Shown here piece after piece: positions 1 through 8,746 of a DNA stretch of 64,000 bases. The translations under genes and the position numbers were made by a program. Source of the stretch: G963665185 sp963665185 (lineage in GTDB: Bacteria; Desulfobacterota; Desulfovibrionia; Desulfovibrionales; Desulfovibrionaceae); assembly GCA_963665185.2 (NCBI GenBank), contig CAXXPO010000018.1, positions 186,001-250,000 of the forward strand. Reading direction: 5' to 3'. Position 1 is the stretch's first letter, and every line of letters starts with the position of its first letter. The notes beneath the pieces were generated by a model, which worked only from the letters and a program-made list of their open reading frames with translations, made no database searches and had not been told where the DNA came from.

Positions 1-294
1 AAGCTGGTTGATTACGCAGGTTTGGCTGTGGTTCCCCGTTTTGGTACAGGGTTGGGAGAGACAGTGGAAATCGTCAGGCGACTGTGGCCCGAGGCTGTCC
101 GGAAAGATGTCGCGGCCTGGGAATTTCCTTCACATACAACACTTCATTATCTTGATGCTCCGGTCATGAGCATCAGTGCTTCGGATATCCGCCAGCGCCT
201 GCTTCAAGGGCGTTGTGTGGCTTCATTGGTTCCTTTTGCCGTGGAGCGTTCCCTGTCCAACCTCGTCCATCTTGTCAGGCAGGCTGAATCCTGA
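1..294 (+). CDS. nadD: Nicotinate-nucleotide adenylyltransferase, C-terminal part (cut by window edge)
   Basis: This is the last 97 codons of a gene that begins before the window; the reading frame is open from base 1. The motif ISASDIRQRL followed by a basic residue and LVPFAVE is the typical C-terminal signature of NadD. NadD transfers AMP from ATP to nicotinate mononucleotide in NAD synthesis, in the cytoplasm. The nucleotide-binding HxGH motif would lie upstream and cannot be checked. The identification rests on the C-terminal motif only. Confidence 0.8.
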   Translation, partial: KLVDYAGLAVVPRFGTGLGETVEIVRRLWPEAVRKDVAAWEFPSHTTLHYLDAPVMSISASDIRQRLLQGRCVASLVPFAVERSLSNLVHLVRQAES

Positions 295-429
295 TCTTCC
301 TTCTTTTTTTCGTAACTCCAATGCTTCGACTTGCCGTTGTCACCTTCGGCCTGCTAGTATTTTTTTTGTGTAATTATGGTTAGTTGAAATTTGTTTCAAT
401 GAATTCAAATCGAGTCGGATACAGTTTTA

Positions 430-2099
430 ATGAATACTCAGAATATGAAGCATCTGTTGGTTGTCTCCAAGGAGACAGCCTTTCGCAAGAGCGTATTGAA
501 TATGCTTCAGATCTTGCAAAATGTTTGTTTGCATCAGGCCGATGATATCCAGGGGGCTTGGCATGAAATTAACGATGAGCCGATCGATCTGGTCTTGATC
601 GATGAGCAGTTGGGGGATGGAAGCGGTTCGGAATTGTTTGCAAAAAATAAAGTGGAGCGAAGAATTTTCTGCAACGGACGTTCTGCTTTTTTTCGACCAG
701 GAAGATGAAGACAATATTTCCATGGCCATGGAGATGAGGGCTTCGGATTACATGGTCAAGCCTGTGGCCTCGGACGTTTTGTTTTACAAGCTTGAGAAGC
801 TGTACGGCGAATCCCTGGGCATGTCGGGGCACCAGGAGATAGTTTCCGTTTCCGATGTTTCGCGGAAACAGGAGGGGGAAAGAAGTGCTTCGCCTCGGTC
901 GGAGCCGGCCCCTTCAAGTGGGCTTGAAAACTTTTTTTCAACCCATTTTGGATATTGCCCAACGGCGGGTCTGCGGTTTTGAAGCGTTGACTCGCGTTGT
1001 CAGAAGCGGGCAGTCCAATGGAACCACCGACGGAGCGGTCCCGTCTCCAGGCCTTTTTGACGGTTTGTCCGATGAGGAGATAGTGGCTCAGGACCAGGCT
1101 TGCCGAATGCAGGCCCTGAGCTCTTTTGCCAAAGTTGTTCAGGCGAACTCCGCGTATTGTCTTTATTTGAACGTATCGCGTGCCACGGTGGAGCTGGGAG
1201 CCGGAGAGCTCGTGGATGTTGTCCAGGGTGTTCGCAAGCTCGGCATTCCCTTTGCCCATGTTGTGTTGGAAATCGACGGGGCCGAGAGTGTCTGTGCCGA
1301 CCGTTTGAAGAAATTTATGACCATCCACCGCAACCATGGATTTCGCATCGCCTTTGACCGTTACGACGGAGGACGCATGCACCTGGACCGGGTTGTGGAT
1401 TTCCGGCCGGACATGGTCAAGCTTTCAGGGGATTTTACCGCAAAAGCGGCAAGCAATGCCGGGATGGCTCAGGTCGTCAGCGCGCTTATCCGCATCGCTC
1501 AGACGTCCGGCACGGAAGTGACGGGCACTGGGGTTGAGCGGGAAGATGATGCCATTGCCTTGTTGAGGATGGGATTGCATACGTTGCAAGGGTATTATTT
1601 CGACCGGCCTCATTCCAAGAACGTCCGCGGTATGGAAAAATATCATTTCCAGGTCGAGTATCTGACTCGAAAATACATCCGGCATTGTGTGGACCATATT
1701 GGCGAAGGCAGGAGTCTGCAGATTGCGGCCCAGGCCTTGTTGGAAAAAGTGGCCGCGGCTTTGGCGCGGGCGGGAGTGAAAAAATACCCTGCCGTACTCC
1801 AGGCGGCGCTTCGGCGTGACAGGCGGATTTCCGGGGCGTTTGTCCTTGACAAGGCAGGAGTTCAAATCGTTGATGCTGTGAGTCAGAGCGGTTTGGGGGC
1901 CAGCCGTTTTTGTCCGCCTGCCGTGGGAACGTTGCACTTTCTTCGGGATTACTACCTGCACGTCGTGGCGGGATATGAACGGTACGTTACCCCTGTTCAT
2001 TTTTCTGCATTTTCCGATCAGCCTTGCCGTATAATGGCCCAGCGGGTACCAGGAGAAAAACGACATATAGTCTGCATTGAACTGATTGGGGATTATTGA
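430..2099 (+). pseudogene. Response regulator receiver-EAL domain protein, broken by two single-base indels
   Basis: Three frames join into one protein of about 555 residues. Frame 1 from 430 gives a receiver start with LVLIDEQLG (phospho-acceptor Asp). The frame shifts at an A6 run (642-647), giving DYMVKPV (receiver Lys), and again at a T7 run (932-938), giving the EAL domain (FFQPILDIAQ, GFEALTR). Removing one base from each run restores continuous homology. The EAL domain looks degenerate: the usual DDFG is FDRYDGG, so one metal-binding Asp is lost, although the Glu of LEI, the Lys of MVKL and QGYYFDRP remain. A C-terminal region of about 150 residues is probably a sensory (Cache/PAS-like) fold, as in YkuI. 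It would read c-di-GMP or act as a binding protein. Whether the indels are mutations, sequencing errors or slippage sites cannot be told from this sequence. Confidence 0.75.
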
Positions 2100-2120
2100 C
2101 CTGGGCAGGGGGAAGGGGCT

Positions 2121-3139
2121 TCAGATACGGACAAGGGCCTGCAGGACGTCCTCCGGCGAAATGTTGCTCATGCATTCAAGGTTGCGTTGGCAGGTCTTTC
2201 CCCCATGCAGGGAGCAGGGACGGCAGGGGAGGTCACACTCCAATACCACATCCTTGGGACCCTCAGGATAAAACCCCCAGGTTCGGGTGGTTGGGCCGAA
2301 AAGGGCCACTACCGGCGTTCCCACGCCGCAGGCCAGATGCATGGGGCCGGAATCTCCCGTGACCAACGCCCGGCAGGATGCCAGCAGAGCGCAGCTTTGG
2401 CGCAAATCCGTGCAATTGGTGAAGTCGTGCCGGGTGGCATTGCCCCCTCCACTGGCCCCATATCGCCGGAAAGTTGCTTTTCCCGATGACAAGCCAGGGG
2501 ATTTCATGTTTTTCCAACAACGCGACAAGCTTCTGCCAATGGCATTCGGGCCATTTCTTGTTGCCGTGGGTGGCATAGGGGTGCAGGGCCACCGGTTTGG
2601 CATTTCTTTCTGTAAAACCATATTTTTCAAGCAGGGAACGGGTCTGTGTGACTTCCCCACGGGTGGGGTACAGATGGGGCAGGAGGGCTTTGGCCGAAGG
2701 GGGCGGCGTGTGCAGGGCCATGGCGTAGCGTTGGGGCACGTTCCATTGCAAGCAGGCGTTGTCTGGCCCAGTCGTGCCGCAGCCGGTGGAAGGCCCGACG
2801 GGTCAGGGAGTGTTTGGCGTAGCTGTATGTTTTGCCTTTCCAAAGCATTCGCAGAACACGGGTGCGCAGGTTGCCGTGGAGGTCGATGAGCGGCAGGCCG
2901 GAGTAGGCGCTGGCGAGCCTTCGGGCCTGACGCAGCCATGCGGAACCGGACAGTTCTATTCGGTCCAAGGCAATGATTTCCGCCACAGACGGGTGGTTTT
3001 CCAGAATCGGGGAAAAATCTTTTTTTGTGATGAAAACGAATTGCAAGCCCAGTGTGCTCTGCCAATGTTCAAGCACCCCGGTGCTCAAAACCAGATCCCC
3101 CAAGGCGCTGAAGCGTACGGCCACCGCATTGGGACTCAT
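2121..3139 (-). pseudogene. Glycosyltransferase family 9 (ADP-heptose:LPS heptosyltransferase-like), two frameshifts
   Basis: The N-terminal frame (start 3139) gives VRFSALGDLVLSTGVLEHW. The middle frame gives VALHPYATHGNKKWPECHWQKLV. The C-terminal frame gives VTGDSGPMHLACGVGTPVVALFGPT. Together they cover a whole family 9 glycosyltransferase of about 340 residues. The breaks lie at a G4 run on the plus strand (2733-2736, one base missing) and near a T4 run (2478-2481, one base extra). The start ATG overlaps the stop of the upstream waaF-like gene (ATGA), so the two form one minus-strand unit. Family members add heptose to lipid A-core at the inner membrane. The C-terminal Cys-rich stretch (LPCRPC.LHGGKTC) is shared with the neighbour and suggests duplication. 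As read, no full-length product would be made. Confidence 0.75.
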
Positions 3140-4191
3140 GCTGGGCCTCCCTCATGATTCATCATGATATTCTGCATTGTGTTCCAGGCCAGCTGTGGCG
3201 TGATCTCGCGCATGCAGCGGTGATGCCCCGGACGACAGGTTCTGCCCCCATGCAGGCCACATGGCCGGCAGTCCACCTCTGTCTGCAAAACCCGCGTGTG
3301 CGGTCCGCGCGGAAAAAAACCGAGTTCCTTCACCGTGGGACCGAACAGGGCCACAGTGGGGGTTCCCAGTATCCAGGAAATGTGCATGGGGCCTGAATCG
3401 TTGGTCAGGTAGGCATCAAGCCGTGAAATGAAGCTTGCCAGTTCTTGCAGGTTGAGTTTCCCGGCCATGTTCAACAAGGCGGAGCGGGTTTGCGTTCGGG
3501 TTGCATCAATCACTTCCTGGGCTGTCTTTTCCTCGCCGGGGCCACCGAATATGATGACTCGTAAGCCCTGTTCGGCCGCCATGTCGGCTACCTGGGCGAA
3601 GTATTGCGCTGGCCAGCGCTTTGTCGGCCAGACTGATCCTGGATGCAACCCTATGCATGCCCCTTGGATGTAAGCATGGTAAAAATTGTCGGTTTCTGCC
3701 ATTGCATCCGGCGACAGGTCCAGGCGCGGCGTTGTTATCTTATGGGTGACACCCAGGGGGCGGACGAGTTGGAGCAGGCGTTCTATTTCCTCCAGCTGTT
3801 CGAAGCGTCGGGGAACAGTGTGCGTATAGGCCAATCTGTTGTAAAGAGGGGTGTCGTATCCCACACGCAGATTGATACCGGATATGATTGCGACCAGGGC
3901 GCTACGGAAACTGCGGTGGGCAGATACCAGAATGTCGTATTTTTGTTCACGCAGGAACGAGCCCATGGCCATTGCGCCGCTCATTCCACGATGTGCACCG
4001 CGCTTGGCAAAACCGCGGATATGGCGGAGTTCCTTTTGGGCGGCGAAGAGTGGTTCCACCCCCTGCCGCACGTACATATCTATTTGTGCGTCTGGGTAGG
4101 CGGCCGCCAGAGTATGCAGCAGAGGCAGGGTCAGTACAGCATCGCCAAGAAAAGCGGTTTGCCACAGGGCTATGGATTTGGTTTGCGTCAT
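3136..4191 (-). CDS. waaF: ADP-heptose:LPS heptosyltransferase (family 9 glycosyltransferase)
   Basis: This 351-residue protein has the two-domain GT-B layout of heptosyltransferases. The N-terminal IALWQTAFLGDAVLTLPLL is the acceptor side. GLHPGSVWPTKRWPAQYFA and YLTNDSGPMHISWILGTPTVALFGPT are the ADP-heptose-binding motifs. It should add heptose to the lipopolysaccharide inner core at the cytoplasmic face of the inner membrane. It is intact, unlike the downstream paralogue that it overlaps by four bases. The ATG at 4191 is the natural start because the conserved N-terminus follows at once. The waaF name is by family; heptosyltransferase I or III activity is also possible. The end carries a Cys-rich CRPC.LHGGRTC segment. 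Confidence 0.8.
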   Translation of the reverse strand: MTQTKSIALWQTAFLGDAVLTLPLLHTLAAAYPDAQIDMYVRQGVEPLFAAQKELRHIRGFAKRGAHRGMSGAMAMGSFLREQKYDILVSAHRSFRSALVAIISGINLRVGYDTPLYNRLAYTHTVPRRFEQLEEIERLLQLVRPLGVTHKITTPRLDLSPDAMAETDNFYHAYIQGACIGLHPGSVWPTKRWPAQYFAQVADMAAEQGLRVIIFGGPGEEKTAQEVIDATRTQTRSALLNMAGKLNLQELASFISRLDAYLTNDSGPMHISWILGTPTVALFGPTVKELGFFPRGPHTRVLQTEVDCRPCGLHGGRTCRPGHHRCMREITPQLAWNTMQNIMMNHEGGPA

Positions 4192-4431
4192 TTTGTTCTT
4201 TGAGGTTTTGAGCTGGAACGGCTGTGCAAAAAACGGCCTATCTGGCCGGCGGTTGTTTTCGCCGGGTTCGCCTTTCGCGTCAAGTGCGGCAAGCCGACGT
4301 GGACGACGACCGGAAAAATCGAAAATATTTTCCGGGTAAGGGAACAGTGGCTTGCATGCCCCTATGCCTTCTGATAGAAGATGTCCAACATGTATAAAGC
4401 CATTTTCAAGGGCAGGACGGCCCTTTAACGA

Positions 4432-5469
4432 ATGCTAGAACTTATTCTTTCCGTCAGTCTTGCCACTCTCATATCTTTTTTTTGTTCAGTAAGCGAAGCA
4501 GCCCTCTACTCCATATCATGGAGCCGGATTGAATCTTTGCGCAAGCAGGGGCGGCGTTCCGGAGATATTTTATTTGCCATGCGCCGGGACATTGAGAAAC
4601 CCATCTCCGCTATCCTGACTTTGAACACCGTCGCCAACACGGCGGGGGCATCCATTGCCGGGGCGGCCGCAGCCAAGGTCTTCGGGGCTGAACATCTTGG
4701 GTTGTTTGCCGTGGTTTTTACACTGATCATTCTCATTTTTGCCGAACTCATTCCCAAAACCTTGGGTGTTGCCTACAACAAAAAGGCGGCTCCGTTGTTG
4801 GCACGGCCGCTTCAATTGCTTATTTTGGCCTGCGCTCCGATCACTTGGCTGCTCGGTTTCGTGGTGCGGATTTTTAAAAGTTCCTCCACGGGGCCGCAGA
4901 CAACGGAAGAAGATGTCCGAGCGGTTGTTAGTCTGACGTATAAGGCCGGAATTCTTAAGGAATATGAGGAGCTGGCCATAGGCAACATCCTTTCTTTGGA
5001 TAAAAAGCAGGTGCGCGAGATCATGACCCCGCGCACGGTTGTTTTTTCCCTGCCTGCCCAGATGAGCGTGGCCGAAGCCAGAGAAAGCAAGTCTGTTTGG
5101 CCTCACAGCCGTATTCCTGTGTTCGAGCACGACGACCACGAAGATATCGTCGGGCTCGTCTACCGGCGGGAGGTCTTTGAAGCTTTGGCAAATGGCCGGG
5201 ACAATCTGACCCTGGACAAGCTTATGCGCCCCGTGGAGTTTGTTCCGGAAACCTTGACCCTGGATCGACTGCTGATTAAGTTCCTTAAGTCAAGAATTCA
5301 TCTTATTGTCGTTCTCGACGAGTACGGTGGTGTTTCCGGAGTGGTTTCCCTGGAGGATGTGCTTGAGGAAATATTGGGGCGGGAAATTGTAGATGAAACC
5401 GACCAAGTTGCGGATATGCGCGAGCTGGCAAAGAAAAAACGCAAATGTCTGGTGGACTCCTCTGTGTAG
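4432..5469 (+). CDS. CNNM/CorC-type transporter-associated protein (DUF21 plus CBS pair)
   Basis: The 345-residue protein starts with a DUF21 membrane domain of about 150 residues, with several hydrophobic segments and the conserved SEAALYSISWSRIESL and FAELIPKTLGVAYNKK. A cytosolic CBS pair follows (REIMTPRTVVFSL... and LMRPVEFVPETLTLDRLLIKFLK). It ends after VVLDEYGGVSGVVSLEDVLEEILGREIVDE, without a clear C-terminal CorC_HlyC domain. Members act in magnesium or cobalt efflux or resistance and were first annotated as hemolysins. A short hairpin (4408-4425) lies just before the start and there is no strong Shine-Dalgarno. The ccmE gene follows after 34 bases, so cotranscription is possible. 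Confidence 0.85.
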   Translation: MLELILSVSLATLISFFCSVSEAALYSISWSRIESLRKQGRRSGDILFAMRRDIEKPISAILTLNTVANTAGASIAGAAAAKVFGAEHLGLFAVVFTLIILIFAELIPKTLGVAYNKKAAPLLARPLQLLILACAPITWLLGFVVRIFKSSSTGPQTTEEDVRAVVSLTYKAGILKEYEELAIGNILSLDKKQVREIMTPRTVVFSLPAQMSVAEARESKSVWPHSRIPVFEHDDHEDIVGLVYRREVFEALANGRDNLTLDKLMRPVEFVPETLTLDRLLIKFLKSRIHLIVVLDEYGGVSGVVSLEDVLEEILGREIVDETDQVADMRELAKKKRKCLVDSSV

Positions 5470-5503
5470 AAAGAACCCGACGACAATCGCGATTGAGGTA
5501 TCC

Positions 5504-5923
5504 ATGGGCACGAACAAGATCGTTTATATTGCCGCATTCCTGCTTTTTGCGGCAGGTATGGGATATCTTCTTTTTACCGGTATATCTCAGGATAGCGTTT
5601 ATTTTCTGAATGTTGCCGAAGCATTGGCCATGGAGCCGGAACAACGGTCTCAGGCTCGCCTGTTCGGTACGGTCGGGCAGGAGCGCATCGAGCGCAAAAG
5701 CGGTGCGCTTGGTGTGGAATTTGATCTTCAGGATAAGGAGAATACGCAGGAAGCGATTCGGGTAGATTATGCAGGAGCTGTGCCGGACACTTTCAAGCCC
5801 GGTGTGGAGGTTATAGTCGAGGGACACTTCACGCATGGCGGGCAGGACTTCACCGCAACACAACTTATGACCAAGTGTCCCAGCAAGTACGAAAAGAAAA
5901 ATCGTGATGCATCACGGAGTTGA
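5504..5923 (+). CDS. ccmE: Cytochrome c maturation protein CcmE, Cys-type heme chaperone
   Basis: The 139-residue protein has one N-terminal membrane anchor (about residues 5-25) and a periplasmic OB-fold domain. The family normally binds heme covalently through a His in a HxxxY motif. Here the site reads TKCPSKYEKK, so Cys125 and Tyr129 form the CxxxY variant known from Desulfovibrio and some archaea. CcmE receives heme from CcmABC(D) and passes it to CcmF for attachment to apocytochromes in the periplasm. The ATG at 5504 has a GAGG Shine-Dalgarno at 5495-5498. It is separated from ccmF by a 257-base gap that contains a hairpin and a palindrome. Confidence 0.9.
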   Translation: MGTNKIVYIAAFLLFAAGMGYLLFTGISQDSVYFLNVAEALAMEPEQRSQARLFGTVGQERIERKSGALGVEFDLQDKENTQEAIRVDYAGAVPDTFKPGVEVIVEGHFTHGGQDFTATQLMTKCPSKYEKKNRDASRS

Positions 5924-5985
5924 CCCCACACGCTGCTTCCCGTCTGTTTTTCCGGTGGACATGGCAACAGGCTTTGCCGCAGTAT

Positions 5986-6013
5986 AAGCGCCTGATTACA
6001 TTCGGCGCTTTTC
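5986..6013 (+). terminator. Hairpin after ccmE
   Basis: AAGCGCC (5986-5992) pairs perfectly with GGCGCTT (6004-6010) across an 11-base loop. A short T run follows. It sits between ccmE and ccmF and would separate the two transcripts at least partly. Confidence 0.5.
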
Positions 6014-6120
6014 TGCATTTGTGCCGGGCATGATACGCTTTGCCTTTTATATGTTACTTCGTGTCTTTTGAGGTTGTCTGCTGAGGCATTCTTGTGCGGA
6101 CAGAGGAATATGCTTGAATT

Positions 6121-6135
6121 TACGAATAATTCGTA
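6121..6135. promoter_or_regulatory. Perfect palindrome upstream of ccmF, candidate operator
   Basis: TACGAAT-A-ATTCGTA is a 7-1-7 perfect inverted repeat 45 bases before the ccmF start. Its AT-rich surroundings fit a promoter region. I cannot name a regulator. Confidence 0.4.
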
Positions 6136-6180
6136 TTAATCGGACGATTTCATACCTACTAAGTCAACAAAGGAATCGCA

Positions 6181-8085
6181 ATGTACGCAGCCGCCTACTG
6201 GGGGCTTTTGGCAGTCCTGTTGCTGAGTGTTTTTGCTGCTCTGGCCGCTTGTTTCCAGGCTTTTTTCAATAATGAGGTCTACGGTAAATGGATCGAGCGG
6301 GCGCAGTACGCCTGCACTGCAATTCTGCTCATGTGTTCAGTCGTCCTAACCTATGCCCTGGTCATGCGGGATTTTTCCGTAAAATACGTGGCCGAGTACA
6401 CGGACAGCGTTCTGCCCATGTTTTACACGGTGACAGCGTTCTGGGCAGGACAGGACGGGTCTTTGCTTTTCTGGGCTGTTGGTGTGGGGGTGATGGGGGC
6501 TGTTTTCCCGTTTACCCGTGCCTACCGGGAGCTGGAAGGATCGACGCGCAGTATCTATTGGGCCTTTTTTTTGACTGTTCAGGCTTTTTTCCTTTTGCTC
6601 CTGACCAACTGGAGCAACCCCTTCACACTGTTTTCGCCTTCACCGGCAGATGGCCGTGGGCTTAATCCCTTGCTGCAAAATCCAGGTATGATTTTCCACC
6701 CGCCATTGTTGTTTCTTGGGTATGCCGGATTCACGGTCCCGGCCTGTCTGGCCCTGGCATCCTTTATCACGGGCAAAGGTGGCGAGTGGCTTGAACCGGG
6801 GCGCAACTGGACGGTCATCTCCTGGATTTTTCTCAGTGCGGGTATCATACTGGGTGCTTGGTGGTCCTACATGGAGTTGGGTTGGGGGGGGTATTGGGCC
6901 TGGGACCCGGTGGAAAACGCTTCGCTCATTCCCTGGCTGTCGGCTACGGCTTTTCTTCATACCGCAGTGGTGGAGAGGCGGCGCAAGTCTTTGGACCGAT
7001 CGAACGTCTTCCTGGTCTGTTTGACGCTTCTCCTCTGTTTTTTCGGCACCTATCTGGTGCGCAGCGGAGTGATTGATTCCCTGCACGCATTTGGCGGCGG
7101 TGGCGTGGCCACTCCACTGATGCTCTTCATGCTGGCAGGACTCGGTCTTACCACATTGATTGTTTTTTGGGGGAAAGCATCGGCCACGCGTCAGCTTGAC
7201 GGACTGCTTTCCCGTCCCGGTCTGCTCATCATTGCGGCCTGGATGTTTCTGGCGCTTGGAATCATTGTTTTTCTCGGCACCATGTGGCCGGTCATCAGCA
7301 GCTTGTGGAGTCCGGCTCCGGTGGGTTTTGATGCCGGATTCTACAACCGCGTGTGTGTGCCGGTCTTTGTGCTTATGGCCGTTGTTCTGGTGTTTTGTCC
7401 CTGGCTTGGCTGGAAGGGCGGATTGCGTAAGGGGGCGGCTGGCATTGCCGCAATGGCCGTCTTTCCTGTTTCCGGCATTGCCCTGTATTTTGCAGGCGTG
7501 CAAAAGCCAATGGCCGTTATTGCCGCATCCGCAGCCTTGGCCGTCATGGCGGGATTGGCTTTTCTTATTGCCGTGGACAAGCAATTGCGAACAACTCGGG
7601 CGGGCTGGGGCTTTTTGGGCGTTCATGCGGGCGTAGCACTCATGGTTCTGGGGGTGGCTTTTTCCGGTCCCTATCAGATGGAGCGCGAGGTCATTCTCAA
7701 GCCCAACGCTACCGTGACCATGAAGGGGTATGATTTTGTCTTCGACAACGTGCGTACTTTCAGTACGGACGCAATGTCCGTGGCCGAAGCCACCCTGGAT
7801 GTTCTCAAAAATGGCGATCGCGTGGGACGTCTTACTCCGCAGCGTCGCATTTATCGTAATTTCGAGCAGCCGTTTGCCGAAGTTTCTGTCATTCCGTCGT
7901 TTGGCGACGAACTGTACGCCACTCTTCTCGGGATGGACCGCGATGGAAGCGTCAGTCTGAAAATCAGCATTCATCCGTTGGTCAACTGGGTGTGGATCGG
8001 CGGAACCCTTTTGTGTCTGGCTGGATTTTTGTGCTTACGTACACGTCGCACGACCGGCCGGTACGAGGAGACCGATCTTGCCTAG
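6181..8085 (+). CDS. ccmF: Cytochrome c maturation heme lyase subunit CcmF
   Basis: The 634-residue polytopic membrane protein contains the WWD heme-handling signature WGGYWAWDPVENASLIPWL at about residues 238-256. It also has many other hydrophobic segments and a conserved LNPLLQNPGMIFHPPLLFLGYAGF stretch. CcmF takes heme from CcmE and attaches it to the CXXCH motifs of apocytochromes in the periplasm. Length matches the family. The stop overlaps the ccmA start by eight bases, showing a tight operon ccmFABCD. No ccmG or ccmH gene follows, which fits the reduced System I seen with Cys-type CcmE. Confidence 0.95.
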   Translation: MYAAAYWGLLAVLLLSVFAALAACFQAFFNNEVYGKWIERAQYACTAILLMCSVVLTYALVMRDFSVKYVAEYTDSVLPMFYTVTAFWAGQDGSLLFWAVGVGVMGAVFPFTRAYRELEGSTRSIYWAFFLTVQAFFLLLLTNWSNPFTLFSPSPADGRGLNPLLQNPGMIFHPPLLFLGYAGFTVPACLALASFITGKGGEWLEPGRNWTVISWIFLSAGIILGAWWSYMELGWGGYWAWDPVENASLIPWLSATAFLHTAVVERRRKSLDRSNVFLVCLTLLLCFFGTYLVRSGVIDSLHAFGGGGVATPLMLFMLAGLGLTTLIVFWGKASATRQLDGLLSRPGLLIIAAWMFLALGIIVFLGTMWPVISSLWSPAPVGFDAGFYNRVCVPVFVLMAVVLVFCPWLGWKGGLRKGAAGIAAMAVFPVSGIALYFAGVQKPMAVIAASAALAVMAGLAFLIAVDKQLRTTRAGWGFLGVHAGVALMVLGVAFSGPYQMEREVILKPNATVTMKGYDFVFDNVRTFSTDAMSVAEATLDVLKNGDRVGRLTPQRRIYRNFEQPFAEVSVIPSFGDELYATLLGMDRDGSVSLKISIHPLVNWVWIGGTLLCLAGFLCLRTRRTTGRYEETDLA

Positions 8086-8746
8086 CTCGAGACAGCCGTT
8101 GCTGAACGCCCAGGGCGTGGCCAAACTTTTTGGGCGCAAATTGGTATTCAAGAAGGTTGGGTTCGCTATTCAGCCGGGCGAAGTGTGGTTGCTGGTCGGT
8201 CCCAATGGAGCGGGCAAATCCACTCTGGTCAATATTATGGCCGGTTTGCTGCGCCCCGATGCCGGAAGTGTGGACATCGGCCCGGTCCCAGGCAGACGTT
8301 CCTATCTGGGGCACAAGACGTTCATCTACTCTCGTCTGAGTGCAATGGAAAATTTACGCTTTTGGGCCGACATGTTCGGCCTTAAACGCGACACGGAGTA
8401 TTTGTCGGCCGCATTGGAGCGCGTCGGGTTGGGCCATGTGGCCGAAGAGGAGTCTGGCCGGTTTTCCCGCGGCATGTCCCAGCGGCTCAGTCTTGCCCGT
8501 GTATTTCTCAATAACCCGGAATTGATTTTTCTGGATGAGCCGGGAACGGGATTGGACATTGCCTCCTCCGAACTGCTGCACCGCGAGATTTCCCTGGCCG
8601 GTCGACGCGGAGCAGGCGTGCTTTGGGTTAGTCATCAGATTCAGGAAGGACTGAAAGTGGCCAGCCATGTCTTGCACCTGGAAGATGGCGGACTGCGCTA
8701 TGTCGGGCCGTCTGCCGGATACGGGATGGAGACCTGCCCATGTTAA
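8078..8746 (+). CDS. ccmA: Heme exporter ATP-binding protein CcmA
   Basis: This 222-residue ABC ATPase has Walker A GPNGAGKST, the signature FSRGMSQRLSLARV and Walker B LIFLDEPGTGLD. With CcmB and CcmC it powers release of heme-loaded CcmE. I chose the TTG at 8078 because a GAGGAG Shine-Dalgarno (8065-8070) lies seven bases before it, and it overlaps the ccmF stop. The end overlaps ccmB by seven bases, which implies translational coupling. Confidence 0.92.
   Translation: MPSSRQPLLNAQGVAKLFGRKLVFKKVGFAIQPGEVWLLVGPNGAGKSTLVNIMAGLLRPDAGSVDIGPVPGRRSYLGHKTFIYSRLSAMENLRFWADMFGLKRDTEYLSAALERVGLGHVAEEESGRFSRGMSQRLSLARVFLNNPELIFLDEPGTGLDIASSELLHREISLAGRRGAGVLWVSHQIQEGLKVASHVLHLEDGGLRYVGPSAGYGMETCPC

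Noticed and set aside
6640..7974. Long minus-strand open frame opposite ccmF
   Set aside because: Overlaps the well-supported ccmF gene with no recognisable motif; a shadow of its codon use.
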